NCBI GenBank assembly: GCA_900547825.1 | Contig: URII01000003.1 | Coordinates: 1 to 64,000 of the forward strand | DNA: 64,000 nt | Origin: an uncultured Porphyromonadaceae bacterium | GTDB taxonomy: Bacteria > Bacteroidota > Bacteroidia > Bacteroidales > Muribaculaceae | Reading direction: 5' to 3' | Shown here: piece by piece, positions 9,901-17,723 of the stretch | How positions within the stretch are numbered: position 1 is the stretch's first letter | Layout of the letters: every line of letters starts with the position of its first letter | Made by a program: the position numbers and the translations under genes | Notes under the pieces: generated by a model | Seen by the model: only the letters and a program-made list of their open reading frames with translations | What the model was told of the DNA's origin: nothing | The model's database searches: none

Positions 9901-11406
9901 GAGATCCTGACGCGCGGCAACCAGACGCTTAAATTCACAATCAACGAAGTGCTCAAAGAGGACCGCTCCTTCTGGCAGGAAGTGGCACAGTACGGCCTGC
10001 GCTTCCTCATGAGCCCCCGCACACTCAGTGTGAAATGGCGCAATACACGCACCACATCGCTACCGCTTTTCAGCCCCAACATAGGCGACATATTCGGCCA
10101 GACAACTGCATGGGGCCCCATGGCGCCGGGACTGGATTTCGCGTTCGGGTTCACCGACGAGGACTATATCTACAAGGCCAAGGACCGCGGATGGCTTATG
10201 ACAGAAACCGGACAGACCTCCCCTGCCCTGTATTCACACGCCAATGAACTTAACATCGAACTTAATCTGGAACTGTTCAAGGGCTTTAAGGTGCAGCTGA
10301 CCACCAACCGCACCGACAACCGCTCAAAGCAGATACAGTTCATGTACACCGACATGCCTGTGACATATTCGGGATCCTATACCAAGACCCATTGCGCCAT
10401 AAGCACTGCATTCGCATCCTACAATGCCAAGGACGGCTATCACAGCGATGCGTTCGACAAATTCCTGTCCAACATACCTGTGATACGGCAGCGTTTCGAG
10501 GACCGTTTCACCGGTCTTACCTACCCCACATCAGGCTTTATGGACGGCAACATAAATGCCGGTCAGGTGTTCAATCCCGAAGTGGGAGGGGTATCGGCCA
10601 CAAGCTCTGATGTGCTCGTGCCGGCTTTCATCTCCGCTTATACCGGAACGGATCCTAACAAACAGTATCTCGATCCGTTCCCCTCATTCGCCCACGTGCT
10701 TCCCAACTGGCGTGTGACCTACGACGGCTTCATAAATCTCGGCAACATGCGCAACATCTTCAAGTCGTTCACCCTAAGCCACGCCTACCAGTGCACCTAT
10801 TCGGTAGGGTCGTATTCATCCTACCTCAACTGGATTCAGGCCGACGGTTCAAAACTCGGCTTCACCCTCGACGAACTGACAGGTCAGCCCATACCATCGT
10901 CGCCCTACAATATCTCGTCAGTGGCTATAACCGAGAAATTCGCACCTCTGATAGGTGCGTCCGTAACTCTCAAAAATGAAATAACATTCAATGCCGAATA
11001 CCGCAACCAGCGCACTCTTACCCTCAACACCTCAGCCGGGCAGATAGTGGAGGCCACAGGCTACGGCATAGTGGTCGGTGCCGGTTATAAGATCGCCAAT
11101 TTCAATTCTGTAATCAAATGGGGAGGAACCCAGACCGGTGTGTCAAACGATCTCACACTCAATGCCGACTTCTCCCTCAACCAAACGCAGGCTCTTATAC
11201 GACGCATCGAGAGTAACTACACGCAGGCCACAAGCGGCACACGCACAATCGGCATAAATTTCACTGCCAATTATCAGCTTTCAAGGCGCCTTACACTCGG
11301 ACTGTTCTTCGACCATCAGATCAACACCCCGATTGTGTCCTCCACAGCCTACCCCACTACCAACTCCTCCTACGGCCTTTCGGTCAACCTCAATCTCTCA
11401 CGCTAA
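3955..11406 (+). CDS. sprA: SprA/Sov family outer-membrane protein (type IX secretion translocon homologue)
   Basis: At 2483 residues this is by far the largest gene of the window and has the size expected for SprA (Flavobacterium gliding) or Sov (Porphyromonas). A signal peptide covers residues 1-32 (ending VAPVFAQ), followed by a Pro-rich stretch. The rest alternates short polar/aromatic beta-strand patterns, with recurring FNLNNR-, NFNFS- and LRNYK-type segments, and ends in VNLNLSR, as expected for a giant beta-barrel. In characterised relatives the protein is the 36-strand channel through which T9SS cargo crosses the outer membrane. Homologues also occur in Bacteroidales not known to secrete by T9SS, so function here is inferred only at family level. 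The gene follows ruvA by 7 bases and its stop TAATG overlaps the rarA start by one base. Confidence 0.9.
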   Translation: MNRKIQRKSILLCVAAGVMATLAAIVAPVFAQYRQSTLTPPAPPPLPVGPTTPADSAMLPFPVGYTVPASIDNLLYDEYAADLATPSNITTQAEYDPATGCYIIHTRVGDMDIATPFILTPGQYNDWQTRQSMLDYYRKRNADLLENKDKQPFDIFDMNFALGPLEKIFGPGGVSLKLQGSVQLKLGIKSNFTDNPALSLTARRKTYFDFEQKIQATVNASVGNRLKFNMTYNTDATFDFDSKNIKLQYEGEEDDIVKSIEAGNVSMTTGSSLIRGSTALFGIKSQLQFGKLTATALISQQNSQSQSVSTKGGAQTTKFSVNVDDYDQNRHFFLAHFFRDNYDQFASRLPYVSSGVQVTRMEVWITNKGSNYEQSRNLVAFMDLGENSVLANRYWQPNPTLPNPANNSNNLLSTIKDQYPDARNINLVTQALAPLDAYGIEGGRDFEKVESARLLSSSEYSFNPTLGYISLKSALNSDEVLGVAFEYTYNGQVFQVGEFSGDITTTDKALYVKMLKGTTISPSLPMWDLMMKNVYSLGAYQVQKQRFKLNIKYLSDTTGTEINYLPVPGINNQPLLQVMNLDRIDSNESSNPDGFFDFIEGYTIQSATGRVIFPVVEPFGSHLASKINNDALAKQYCYPELYDSTLVVARQFADRNKFILTGEYQASSGSQIRLNAMNVPRGSVVVTAGGVTLVENSDYTVDYSMGIVTITNQSIIDSGQSINVTLENQSMFSTQRKTLLGLDLNYKFNKNFNIGATLMHFSEKALTEKVNIGNEVITNTMWGLNFNYRTDFQWLTRLLNKIPTVNATQPSSLSIQGEFAQLIPAKQKSGSSKGSSYIDDFETSQTGIDLRSPYSWSLASTPYEPGPKAMFPEAALSNNIDYGKNRALLNWYYIDRLFTQKNSSMAPGYIKNDLEMQSNPYIREITSQEIFPGRDLNYGESSTIQTLNLSYYPNERGPYNLDATDIDDSGNLLNPEKRWGGIMRKLETTNFDQANIEYVQFWLLNPFLDPDNPNFDGGDLYLNFGEISEDILKDGMKSYENGIPYDGNDQWMQTTVWGRVSTQNSLNYAFDNNAGARKVQDVGLDGLKNDDEFTFDTYRDYVEALRTKLSPSAIAEMENDPASPLNDPAGDNYHFYRGHDYDERRLGILERYKRYNGVEGNSLSPEDADEALYQSSRNLPDVEDINQDNTLNEYERYFQYKVSIRPEDLVVGRNFITDKQVSLVRTRNGKDQEVEWYQFKIPLRDYERVVGSISDFSTIRFARMFMTGFRQTTHLRFATLELVRGEWRPYEFNLNNRNDTPAEGQLDISVVNIEENSARQPVNYVLPPGVSRATDPGQSQITQLNEQSMSLKVTGLQPGDGRGVYRNTSTDLRNYKRLQMWVHAEKLIDDMTGLRDGDLSVFVRLGSDVKNNYYEYEVPLELTPAGHYDPYSEPDKYIVWPEENRVNFRLQTLVNLKKERNIEKGREGSGVGFATLYTGRDPDDERNRIAVIGNPTLSDVRVILVGVRNNSSTVKDGTVWVNELKVTDFDNAGGWAAKLNANLALSDIATVNFGTHIEKAGFGGVDQGLNSRRMDDYQQYTVAVQGDVGRFLPEKVKMRAPVFYSYTKETTTPKYNPLDQDVLLKDALDEAPTKHDRDSISSYAITELRQQSFSLSGFKFDIQSATPKPWDPANFTFNFSFNKQQRNDPTTEYEYTNDYRGSFQYSYTPYNKGVKPFGWIKSKSKHLKFLKEWEFNYLPANIGFLTTMSRYYYEEQTRSEIDQMFQLPVAVSKNFIWDRQFNISWNITKQLNLSLTTNTSARIEETVGAVNRKLFPDKYREWKDTVWQSILHMGTPWAYNQTFVATYRAPFNKMPVLDFLTANVTYNATYRWDRGAEIDGLKLGNSINNQAVWNVDGRVNFETIYNKSKYLKEINKRFANTRKSNAPPKKPKKFERNYALKEDTTLTIRHNLRTKKIKITAANVTDNTPVPVKYKVIDPNSVEILTRGNQTLKFTINEVLKEDRSFWQEVAQYGLRFLMSPRTLSVKWRNTRTTSLPLFSPNIGDIFGQTTAWGPMAPGLDFAFGFTDEDYIYKAKDRGWLMTETGQTSPALYSHANELNIELNLELFKGFKVQLTTNRTDNRSKQIQFMYTDMPVTYSGSYTKTHCAISTAFASYNAKDGYHSDAFDKFLSNIPVIRQRFEDRFTGLTYPTSGFMDGNINAGQVFNPEVGGVSATSSDVLVPAFISAYTGTDPNKQYLDPFPSFAHVLPNWRVTYDGFINLGNMRNIFKSFTLSHAYQCTYSVGSYSSYLNWIQADGSKLGFTLDELTGQPIPSSPYNISSVAITEKFAPLIGASVTLKNEITFNAEYRNQRTLTLNTSAGQIVEATGYGIVVGAGYKIANFNSVIKWGGTQTGVSNDLTLNADFSLNQTQALIRRIESNYTQATSGTRTIGINFTANYQLSRRLTLGLFFDHQINTPIVSSTAYPTTNSSYGLSVNLNLSR

Positions 11407-12722
11407 TGGATATAAAAGCACCATTGGCCGAACGGCTTCGTCCGGCCACCATCGATGACTATATAGGGCAGACACATCTTGTGGGCCAGGGAGCGGTGTT
11501 GCGCCGCATGATAGAAACCGGCAACGTAGCTTCATTTATCCTGTGGGGTCCTCCCGGTGTAGGCAAAACCACTTTGGCGAGAATCGTGGCCAACACCACA
11601 GGCGCACCGTTCTACACTCTGTCGGCTGTAACTTCAGGGGTAAAAGAAGTGCGTGAAGTCATTGAACGTTGTCAGGCCGATGCACGGAGCATCTTCACCA
11701 AAGGGCGCCCGATATTATTTATTGACGAAATACACCGGTTCAACAAATCACAGCAGGATTCACTGCTCGGAGCTGTGGAACGCGGCACCGTCACCCTGAT
11801 AGGAGCCACAACCGAAAACCCGTCGTTTGAAGTAATCCGCCCCTTACTATCACGCGCGCAGGTATATACCCTCCTGCCTTTATCCGAAACCGATCTGCGG
11901 GAACTGCTCCAGCGGGCGCTGACACGTGACGAAATTCTCTCACACCGCAATGTACGGGTTGAATCCACAACCGCACTATTCCGCTTTTCGGGAGGCGACG
12001 CACGCAAACTCCTCAACATCCTTGACCTTCTTGTGCAGTCTACCCCCGAGAATGAAGAAATAGTGATCGATGACAAAACCGTAACCGAAAGGCTTCAGGA
12101 AAATCCGGCGGCTTATGACAAAAACGGGGAGATGCACTATGACATAATATCGGCGTTCATAAAAAGCCTCCGCGGCTCTGATCCCGACGCCGCCATATAC
12201 TGGCTGGCACGGATGGTGGAGGGAGGCGAGGATCCGGAGTTCATAGCCCGCAGGCTCGTGATCTTCGCCGCTGAGGATGTCGGGCTGGCGAATCCCAACG
12301 GCCTGCTCATAGCCAACACCACATTCGACACTATCCGGAAAATAGGCTGGCCCGAAGGACGCATACCCCTTGCGGAGTGTACCGTCTATCTCGCCACATC
12401 ACCCAAAAGCAATTCAGCCTATATGGCCATAGACGCGGCATTGGCATGTGTGCGCGAAACTGGCAATCTGCCTGTGCCGCTCCATCTGCGCAACGCGCCC
12501 ACCAAGCTGATGAAAGAGATGGGCTATGGCCGTGATTACAGATATCCCCATGACTATCCGGGACATTTCATCCGCCAGCAATATATGCCCGATGAACTCG
12601 GACACCGTTCATTCTGGAATCCGGCCGACAATCCCGCCGAACAGCGCGCGGCGGCATTGCAGAATTCCCGATGGAACCCGTCGGCCGACACCTCACCGGA
12701 AAAAGGCAGCACTTCCGACTAA
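11406..12722 (+). CDS. rarA: Replication-associated recombination protein A (RarA/MgsA, AAA+ ATPase)
   Basis: This 438-residue AAA+ protein carries Walker A GPPGVGKT (residues 48-55), Walker B ILFIDEIHRF (about 103-112), sensor 1 in TLIGATTENPSF and an arginine finger in PLLSRAQVY. The C-terminal half includes the family-typical HYDIISAFIKSLRGSDPDAA and VFAAEDVGLANP segments of the tetramerisation and DNA-binding region. RarA acts at stalled replication forks and is related to clamp-loader subunits. Its ATG overlaps the last base of the sprA stop, indicating translational coupling. It ends 20 bases before the convergent glycosyltransferase gene, with no clear terminator in the gap. Confidence 0.95.
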   Translation: MDIKAPLAERLRPATIDDYIGQTHLVGQGAVLRRMIETGNVASFILWGPPGVGKTTLARIVANTTGAPFYTLSAVTSGVKEVREVIERCQADARSIFTKGRPILFIDEIHRFNKSQQDSLLGAVERGTVTLIGATTENPSFEVIRPLLSRAQVYTLLPLSETDLRELLQRALTRDEILSHRNVRVESTTALFRFSGGDARKLLNILDLLVQSTPENEEIVIDDKTVTERLQENPAAYDKNGEMHYDIISAFIKSLRGSDPDAAIYWLARMVEGGEDPEFIARRLVIFAAEDVGLANPNGLLIANTTFDTIRKIGWPEGRIPLAECTVYLATSPKSNSAYMAIDAALACVRETGNLPVPLHLRNAPTKLMKEMGYGRDYRYPHDYPGHFIRQQYMPDELGHRSFWNPADNPAEQRAAALQNSRWNPSADTSPEKGSTSD

Positions 12723-12741
12723 TCCGATAAGAGATATACGC

Positions 12742-13935
12742 TCAGATCACCGTAGTGTAATTGCTGCGGCGCGAACGGCGCGAACGGATCTTATATAACA
12801 ATGTGTAGAACGGATGCCACAACATGAAAACAGGCACTGTAAAAAAAAGCCTGCGGCATTTAAGCGTCACCGATGCCGAGCGCCACATGAACATTACCGG
12901 AAGCCAGAATGCCACGGCAAGCAAACCCGTTGCCGTAAGAGGCACTATATACGGCAATCCCGTGACAACGGCAATGACAGATCCGGCCAACCACAGCCAA
13001 CAGCACCATGACACAAACGAGAACGTCAATCTCGCCCCGCGTCCGGCCTTGGCCGACGTGAATTCACGGCTCACCTTCTCAGCCATATGGGCCGACACCT
13101 GATCAGCCTCCATGACACCGATCATGGAGTCAGGCGAAAGCTCCACATCGCAATTCTGCGGTGTGGCCACCTCACGGACCCAGATATCATCGTCGCCACG
13201 ATGCAGGTTGAGTGTACGTGAAAAGCCTTTGTTTCTGAAAAACAGTTCACTGCGCATAGCCATGTTATAGCCTGTTCCTCGCCAAGGGTGACCTTTGATG
13301 GCCCAGGCGAGATACTCCACAGCGGTACGCACCACGTCGAACGACCGCAACCTCACACTTCCCTTGCCCCCGTCATCATCCTTCAGCGGACGTTCAGGAT
13401 ATGCCCACCCTATTACCAACGACTTGCCATAGGCCACATGGCGCATCATCGAACGCAACCACATGGGCGATTCAACCAGGCAGTTGCCTCCCGTAAGAAG
13501 CACAGCCTCATAGCGGGCAGCCTTTATGCCGAGTGTTATGGCGAGCTTGCGCCGGCTGAGATGGCGTGACTCCTCAGGCACAGATGTCATGTAGAGATTG
13601 CTGTATGTCCGTTCCAGGCGGGCAATCACCTCCTCCGTAGCGTCACGGCCCGCATCATTGACCACTATCACTTCCACCGGTGCGGGATAGTCCTGTTCGA
13701 GCATACGTGGCAACACTTCGCAAAGTGACGACGCATTTGAAAAATCATATACTATAACAGATACAGGAGGAAACGAAGCGTCATCAGGCATTGCCGCAGC
13801 AGCATCGGATCTGGAACGCTTCACTACCGCACGCAGTTTGGCGATCAGCAGCGACATTGCGGCAACAGCAGCCACAAACGCCACAGCAAGGGCCCACATA
13901 GAGCAAACCGGAAATTCGAATGAAGGTAATTGCAT
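12742..13935 (-). CDS. Membrane-bound family 2 glycosyltransferase
   Basis: This 397-residue protein has an N-terminal membrane helix (about 9-31), a GT-A type domain (about 52-290) opening with PPVSVIVYDFSN and VEVIVVNDAGRDAT, and two or three membrane helices at the C-terminus (about 305-375) followed by a very basic tail. This is the layout of processive or undecaprenyl-linked GT2 enzymes. A canonical DxD is not obvious; the region TGGNCLVESPMWLRSM takes the place where many GT2 proteins carry it, so catalytic details are uncertain. It is a single-gene unit with its own promoter (13961-13992) and no linked polysaccharide genes. Acceptor and donor sugars are unknown. Confidence 0.8.
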   Translation of the reverse strand: MQLPSFEFPVCSMWALAVAFVAAVAAMSLLIAKLRAVVKRSRSDAAAAMPDDASFPPVSVIVYDFSNASSLCEVLPRMLEQDYPAPVEVIVVNDAGRDATEEVIARLERTYSNLYMTSVPEESRHLSRRKLAITLGIKAARYEAVLLTGGNCLVESPMWLRSMMRHVAYGKSLVIGWAYPERPLKDDDGGKGSVRLRSFDVVRTAVEYLAWAIKGHPWRGTGYNMAMRSELFFRNKGFSRTLNLHRGDDDIWVREVATPQNCDVELSPDSMIGVMEADQVSAHMAEKVSREFTSAKAGRGARLTFSFVSWCCWLWLAGSVIAVVTGLPYIVPLTATGLLAVAFWLPVMFMWRSASVTLKCRRLFFTVPVFMLWHPFYTLLYKIRSRRSRRSNYTTVI

Positions 13936-13960
13936 TGCAACAAGGATTCAAAACAGAATG

Positions 13961-13992
13961 CAAATTTAGGTAATATTTCTCATTGATGCAAA
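13961..13992 (-). promoter_or_regulatory. Promoter of the GT2 gene
   Basis: On the minus strand TTTG (13989-13992) and TAAATTTG (13961-13968) are 20 bases apart, an exact fit to the Bacteroidetes consensus. It lies about 25 bases before the ATG at 13935. Confidence 0.8.
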
Positions 13993-14077
13993 TACACCGA
14001 GTGCTACCCCCATCTTGCAATATATTGATTACCAATCCGATACCATCCTATTGCGAATGCAATATTCATTACTTTAT

Positions 14078-15961
14078 CTATTCCATAAACTCAATTTCAG
14101 AAATACATAGATCTCCGGCCTTGGAACCCCAATAGTATCCATCAGGCGAAGATGAAAAGGCAAGTGTCACCCAATCAGTACCTTCACTTTGGTCATACGC
14201 AGGATTAACGGGCAAAATCTGAGGTTCCATAGTATCTTTCAAGGGGCCTTTGTAAAGGATCTGGGAATCTTCGGGATCTCCGGAATCCGGAGCAATTGGA
14301 CGATAGATCATAATCCACTTGGCGCGGCAATTCTTCTCCCACAATTTCTTTGATTTGGCATAGCCATTTACAATCTTGATAGAACTTACACAACGTGCAT
14401 TAAGCTGGATATTAGGGCCATATAGATATTTCCCCGCTGTATAACCGTTCTCATCAAGATTGACAGCCCAAGTGGTGGAGAAATTGCCGTCAATCATTTT
14501 ATCGGGTGTATATGGCCCATGCCCTTTCATCTCAAGTGGAATAGAACCACCGTTACCAATGCCGACAGGTTTCACCGGTGTGTGTGTTGCATCGGCGGCT
14601 TCATTATATGACGATCCGGTGTCTCCGTTTTCACCAACATACCAGTGAAATTCACGCAGTTTCTCTCCCTTAGACGGCTCCGGAGTGTAACCTACAACAT
14701 CCAGCCCCCCGGAATCGCCATCACCTACCCATTCCTCATTCCAACACTGTCCGTCCTCATATCGTCCGACATAGATATAGCCGTCAATAATGGACCAATA
14801 GGCAGTACCCTCTCCGGTAAAAATCACAACGACATTATCTATAATTTCCCACCTTGCATCCAACGATAACTCCGGGATAGTGCCATCTGTTTTAAATGTC
14901 ATCGTTCTTCCATCAGCACAAATTGCTTCTCCTCGTATTCCGGCATTCAGTTTGTCACTATTCTCCTCCATATAATCCGGATGCTGATTTCCCATACCTC
15001 TAAAGATAAAAAAACAGCTTATGAGGAGCGCCAAACAACCACCCACGATTATCCATTTCCTAACAACAGGCTTAACTTTGGGAATCTTAATTTCATCTTT
15101 ACCGTCAGCTTTCGAATCTGACAGTTCACTTATGTCATTCTCTTTCATCGGAACCACGACTTCGGAATCCCGAATCTCTGACTTGTCGCTATCTGCATTG
15201 GCAGCAATCTCATGCTCAGGATCTTCATTCCCGACATCATCCATATCGTTCCAATCTTTCTTTGAACCGGCTTCAATCAAGATAAAACCGGAAGCAACCG
15301 GAATGATTACCGAAAGAGCATCACACACCACCATAATGACAGTGTACGCTATATCCTTGGGCGAGTATGATTGTTCAATTCTAACCCAATTTCCAAACTC
15401 ACGAGTTTTTTCCACAGGCTGCCCATAGGTATCCGGTAAGAAAATCATGAAAATGATTAACAGCGCAAGGAATGCTGCGGGCATAAACATAAATATTTTC
15501 CCCATATTACCTAACTTACCGGTATAGGATTGGGATATTTTCCGGCCCAATATAATCCCTGTAAGCAATAAAACGCAGCCGCATACGATTCCTACAATAT
15601 CAACAGTTGTGTATACACCGTTGTCAGACATCAGGATTTCGATTATTCCGGTCAAAACACTCAATAATATCAACGCTACCCATAATTGCGTAAAACATCT
15701 GCTTACTGTGGCACGCACACTTTGATAAATCGCAATCAACATCGCCGAAACCGTGATTACCGACAAGGATGTCCATGCCGAAGATGGCAGGAATTCAATC
15801 AGTTTACCAATCAGATTACCTTTCCCCGCTTCAATCATATCCAACAGATGAAAGGTGTAAATGCTATTGGCAAAAACACTGATACACATAGCATAAAATA
15901 TAACTTTTATGCCGTCAAAACTCCATGCCGGTTTCAAACAATCAATTTTAGGTTTATTCAT
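14078..15961 (-). CDS. Polytopic membrane protein with C-terminal NADase-type glycan-binding-like domain
   Basis: This 627-residue protein is read from the ATG at 15961 (an upstream in-frame ATG at 16027 adds 22 residues without a signal character). About six hydrophobic segments lie in residues 12-230. An acidic cytoplasmic-type linker follows (EDPEHEIAANADSDKSE region), then a further membrane helix (about 305-325, WIIVGGCLALLISCFFIF). The outer C-terminal part has a small beta-rich domain and then a discoidin-like module with FSTTWAVNLDENGYTAG and IKIVNGYAKS, features I associate with the NADase-type glycan-binding (translocation) family. No enzyme motif is seen. Its sequence is visibly more A/T-rich than its neighbours, suggesting a different history. 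It has its own promoter and lies head-to-head with the protease gene at 16167. Confidence 0.65.
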   Translation of the reverse strand: MNKPKIDCLKPAWSFDGIKVIFYAMCISVFANSIYTFHLLDMIEAGKGNLIGKLIEFLPSSAWTSLSVITVSAMLIAIYQSVRATVSRCFTQLWVALILLSVLTGIIEILMSDNGVYTTVDIVGIVCGCVLLLTGIILGRKISQSYTGKLGNMGKIFMFMPAAFLALLIIFMIFLPDTYGQPVEKTREFGNWVRIEQSYSPKDIAYTVIMVVCDALSVIIPVASGFILIEAGSKKDWNDMDDVGNEDPEHEIAANADSDKSEIRDSEVVVPMKENDISELSDSKADGKDEIKIPKVKPVVRKWIIVGGCLALLISCFFIFRGMGNQHPDYMEENSDKLNAGIRGEAICADGRTMTFKTDGTIPELSLDARWEIIDNVVVIFTGEGTAYWSIIDGYIYVGRYEDGQCWNEEWVGDGDSGGLDVVGYTPEPSKGEKLREFHWYVGENGDTGSSYNEAADATHTPVKPVGIGNGGSIPLEMKGHGPYTPDKMIDGNFSTTWAVNLDENGYTAGKYLYGPNIQLNARCVSSIKIVNGYAKSKKLWEKNCRAKWIMIYRPIAPDSGDPEDSQILYKGPLKDTMEPQILPVNPAYDQSEGTDWVTLAFSSSPDGYYWGSKAGDLCISEIEFME

Positions 15962-16059
15962 GGTATTTATGCAGCTAAAGTGAGTGAAACAACTATTTGG
16001 AAATCTGGTAATCAGCGGCAAAAGCATTAATTTGCCGCCATTACCATATACACAGGGAA

Positions 16060-16088
16060 CAAAATTACAAAAATTCCGACAACGACAA
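16060..16088 (-). promoter_or_regulatory. Promoter of the 14078-15961 membrane protein
   Basis: On the minus strand TTG (16086-16088) precedes TAATTTTG (16060-16067) by 18 bases. The predicted transcript starts about 16054, leaving a leader of about 90 bases to the ATG at 15961, or about 27 to the alternative at 16027. Confidence 0.65.
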
Positions 16089-16131
16089 TCGGATTCGGCA
16101 ATTTCTCAGAGTAATATTTATTAATTATAGC

Positions 16132-16139
16132 TAAATTTG
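16132..16139 (+). promoter_or_regulatory. -7 element upstream of the retropepsin-like gene
   Basis: TAAATTTG fits TAnnTTTG exactly and lies 27 bases before the ATG at 16167. No clear TTG is found at the expected upstream distance, so the -33 part is weak. The box also argues against the TTG-initiated extension beginning at 16137. Confidence 0.6.
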
Positions 16140-16166
16140 CAGCATAACAAACACAACCCCGCTGAG

Positions 16167-17645
16167 ATGAACAAGCTGTTAGCCATTATAGCATCGGTTC
16201 TATGCCTTTCCACTTCGGGCCATGCCGCCACTGCTGATGAGAAAATCGCCGGAGCCATGAATAGCTCCGACTGGTTCGCACTGGATTCGCTCCACCGTTC
16301 CATTCCAAAAGATTCCATCAATCCGTTTCTTGAGGTTTTCGCCCGATGTCTTATCGGAAACAGGCTCAACCGCCCAGATGTCTCCATTGCGGCATTTGCG
16401 GAATTGTTCAACACCCAATCCGCGAATCTCGACCTTCACAATATGCTCAATTCTGCTGTGATGTTTTCGATGGATCTAAGCCGTGTCGGCGACAATAACA
16501 CAGCTGCATCAATGCTTACATCCATCCTTGACGCCACCCGGCAACATATAGACTCTGCTGCAATAAAGGATATGCAGCGGTATATCGACCAATATAAGGC
16601 TCTCTCGGCCTATAAGCTCTATGGCATTGCCTTTTCCGACGATCAGGGCGGGAAAATCCCTTTCAGAATCGTACCCGTGGGGCCGGCGGATAAGAATTCC
16701 GTACTCATGCATCTTGAGGACAGCTATATCAACGGGCTTGCCGCCGATATTACATTCGACACCGGAGCCGGAATCAATATCATATCCGATTCACTTGCGC
16801 AAAAGTACAACCTCATACCACTTGAGGCATCAAAAACAGTGGCCGGCATAGGTCGTCAATCAGGCTATTATGCCATTGCCTCCGAACTGAAAATCGGGAA
16901 CATCACCTTAAAAGATGTCCCGTTCTGTGTGTTCACCATAACAACAAACAATGAGGAAGCCGACAAGTACACGGATTGCTTCAATATCGTTGTCGGAAGC
17001 GAACTTATGTTGCAGCTGAAGGATATGGTTATAGACTTCGACAACTGTGAGATCTCGGTTCCGGAAAATGCGCCGACGCGCAGTAACACACCGGCAAACA
17101 TGTGCTTCTCCTCATCCATGAACCTGTTGACCAAAGGGCGAATAAACGGTGAGCCTATGCTTATGTGCATCGACACCGGCGACGCATCCTATGGATTCCT
17201 CAGCAAAACATTCTTCAACCGAAACAAAGAGTATATAACGACTCACGCTGTTCTGGACACCATCCGCACTGCCGGCATCGGCGGTGTGCACATCTCGCAA
17301 TGTTACCGCGTGCCTGACATGACTCTGGATCTGGGAGGCAGCGAAACGACAGTGCCCGAACTGACGGTCAGATTGCAGGACAGTCCACTCGGCATGGACT
17401 ACGAATGCAATTTAGGACTGAAATCGTTGATGAGGTTCGGGAAAGTGCGGTTCAATATGGTGGATTTCACCATATCTACCCTGCCGTATAAATTAGCCAA
17501 CAATGCCATGCTTACAAACAGAGCTCCTGCCTTTATATTCACAAACCGGAAAAGCCCCACACTGTTGCAGGCATTAGGATATACCGCGATGGGAATTGCC
17601 CGGGCATTGGCCTATCCCGACTTATCGGTAAGGCCGGACTTGTAG
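16167..17645 (+). CDS. Secreted retropepsin-like aspartyl protease, two DTG sites
   Basis: This 492-residue protein starts with a signal peptide (MNKLLAIIASVLCLSTSGHA). Two retropepsin-type half-sites are visible: ITFDTGAGINIISDSL (catalytic Asp near residue 197) and MCIDTGDASYGFLSKTF (Asp near residue 335). Each is followed by the expected hydrophobic flap and psi-loop patterns, such as VPFCVFTI and ECNLGLKSLMRFGKVRFNM. Two sites in one chain suggest a pepsin-like internal pair rather than a dimer of single lobes. An N-terminal region of about 140 residues is helical and unassigned. In the second site the residue after DTG is Asp rather than Ala/Ser, so activity of that half is uncertain. 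It is probably periplasmic or surface-located; the substrate is unknown. Confidence 0.78.
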   Translation: MNKLLAIIASVLCLSTSGHAATADEKIAGAMNSSDWFALDSLHRSIPKDSINPFLEVFARCLIGNRLNRPDVSIAAFAELFNTQSANLDLHNMLNSAVMFSMDLSRVGDNNTAASMLTSILDATRQHIDSAAIKDMQRYIDQYKALSAYKLYGIAFSDDQGGKIPFRIVPVGPADKNSVLMHLEDSYINGLAADITFDTGAGINIISDSLAQKYNLIPLEASKTVAGIGRQSGYYAIASELKIGNITLKDVPFCVFTITTNNEEADKYTDCFNIVVGSELMLQLKDMVIDFDNCEISVPENAPTRSNTPANMCFSSSMNLLTKGRINGEPMLMCIDTGDASYGFLSKTFFNRNKEYITTHAVLDTIRTAGIGGVHISQCYRVPDMTLDLGGSETTVPELTVRLQDSPLGMDYECNLGLKSLMRFGKVRFNMVDFTISTLPYKLANNAMLTNRAPAFIFTNRKSPTLLQALGYTAMGIARALAYPDLSVRPDL

Positions 17646-17651
17646 CATAGG

Positions 17652-17683
17652 TTTGGAGAATTGTTGCGAAAGGAGTATCTTTG
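17652..17683 (+). promoter_or_regulatory. Promoter of the folP-cdaA run
   Basis: TTTG (17652-17655) and TATCTTTG (17676-17683) are separated by exactly 20 bases, one of the best consensus matches in the window. It lies about 40 bases before the folP ATG and only 7 bases after the previous stop. Confidence 0.85.
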
Positions 17684-17723
17684 CACTGATATGGGCCCTA
17701 CAATGGGCTACTGTCGGAACTAA

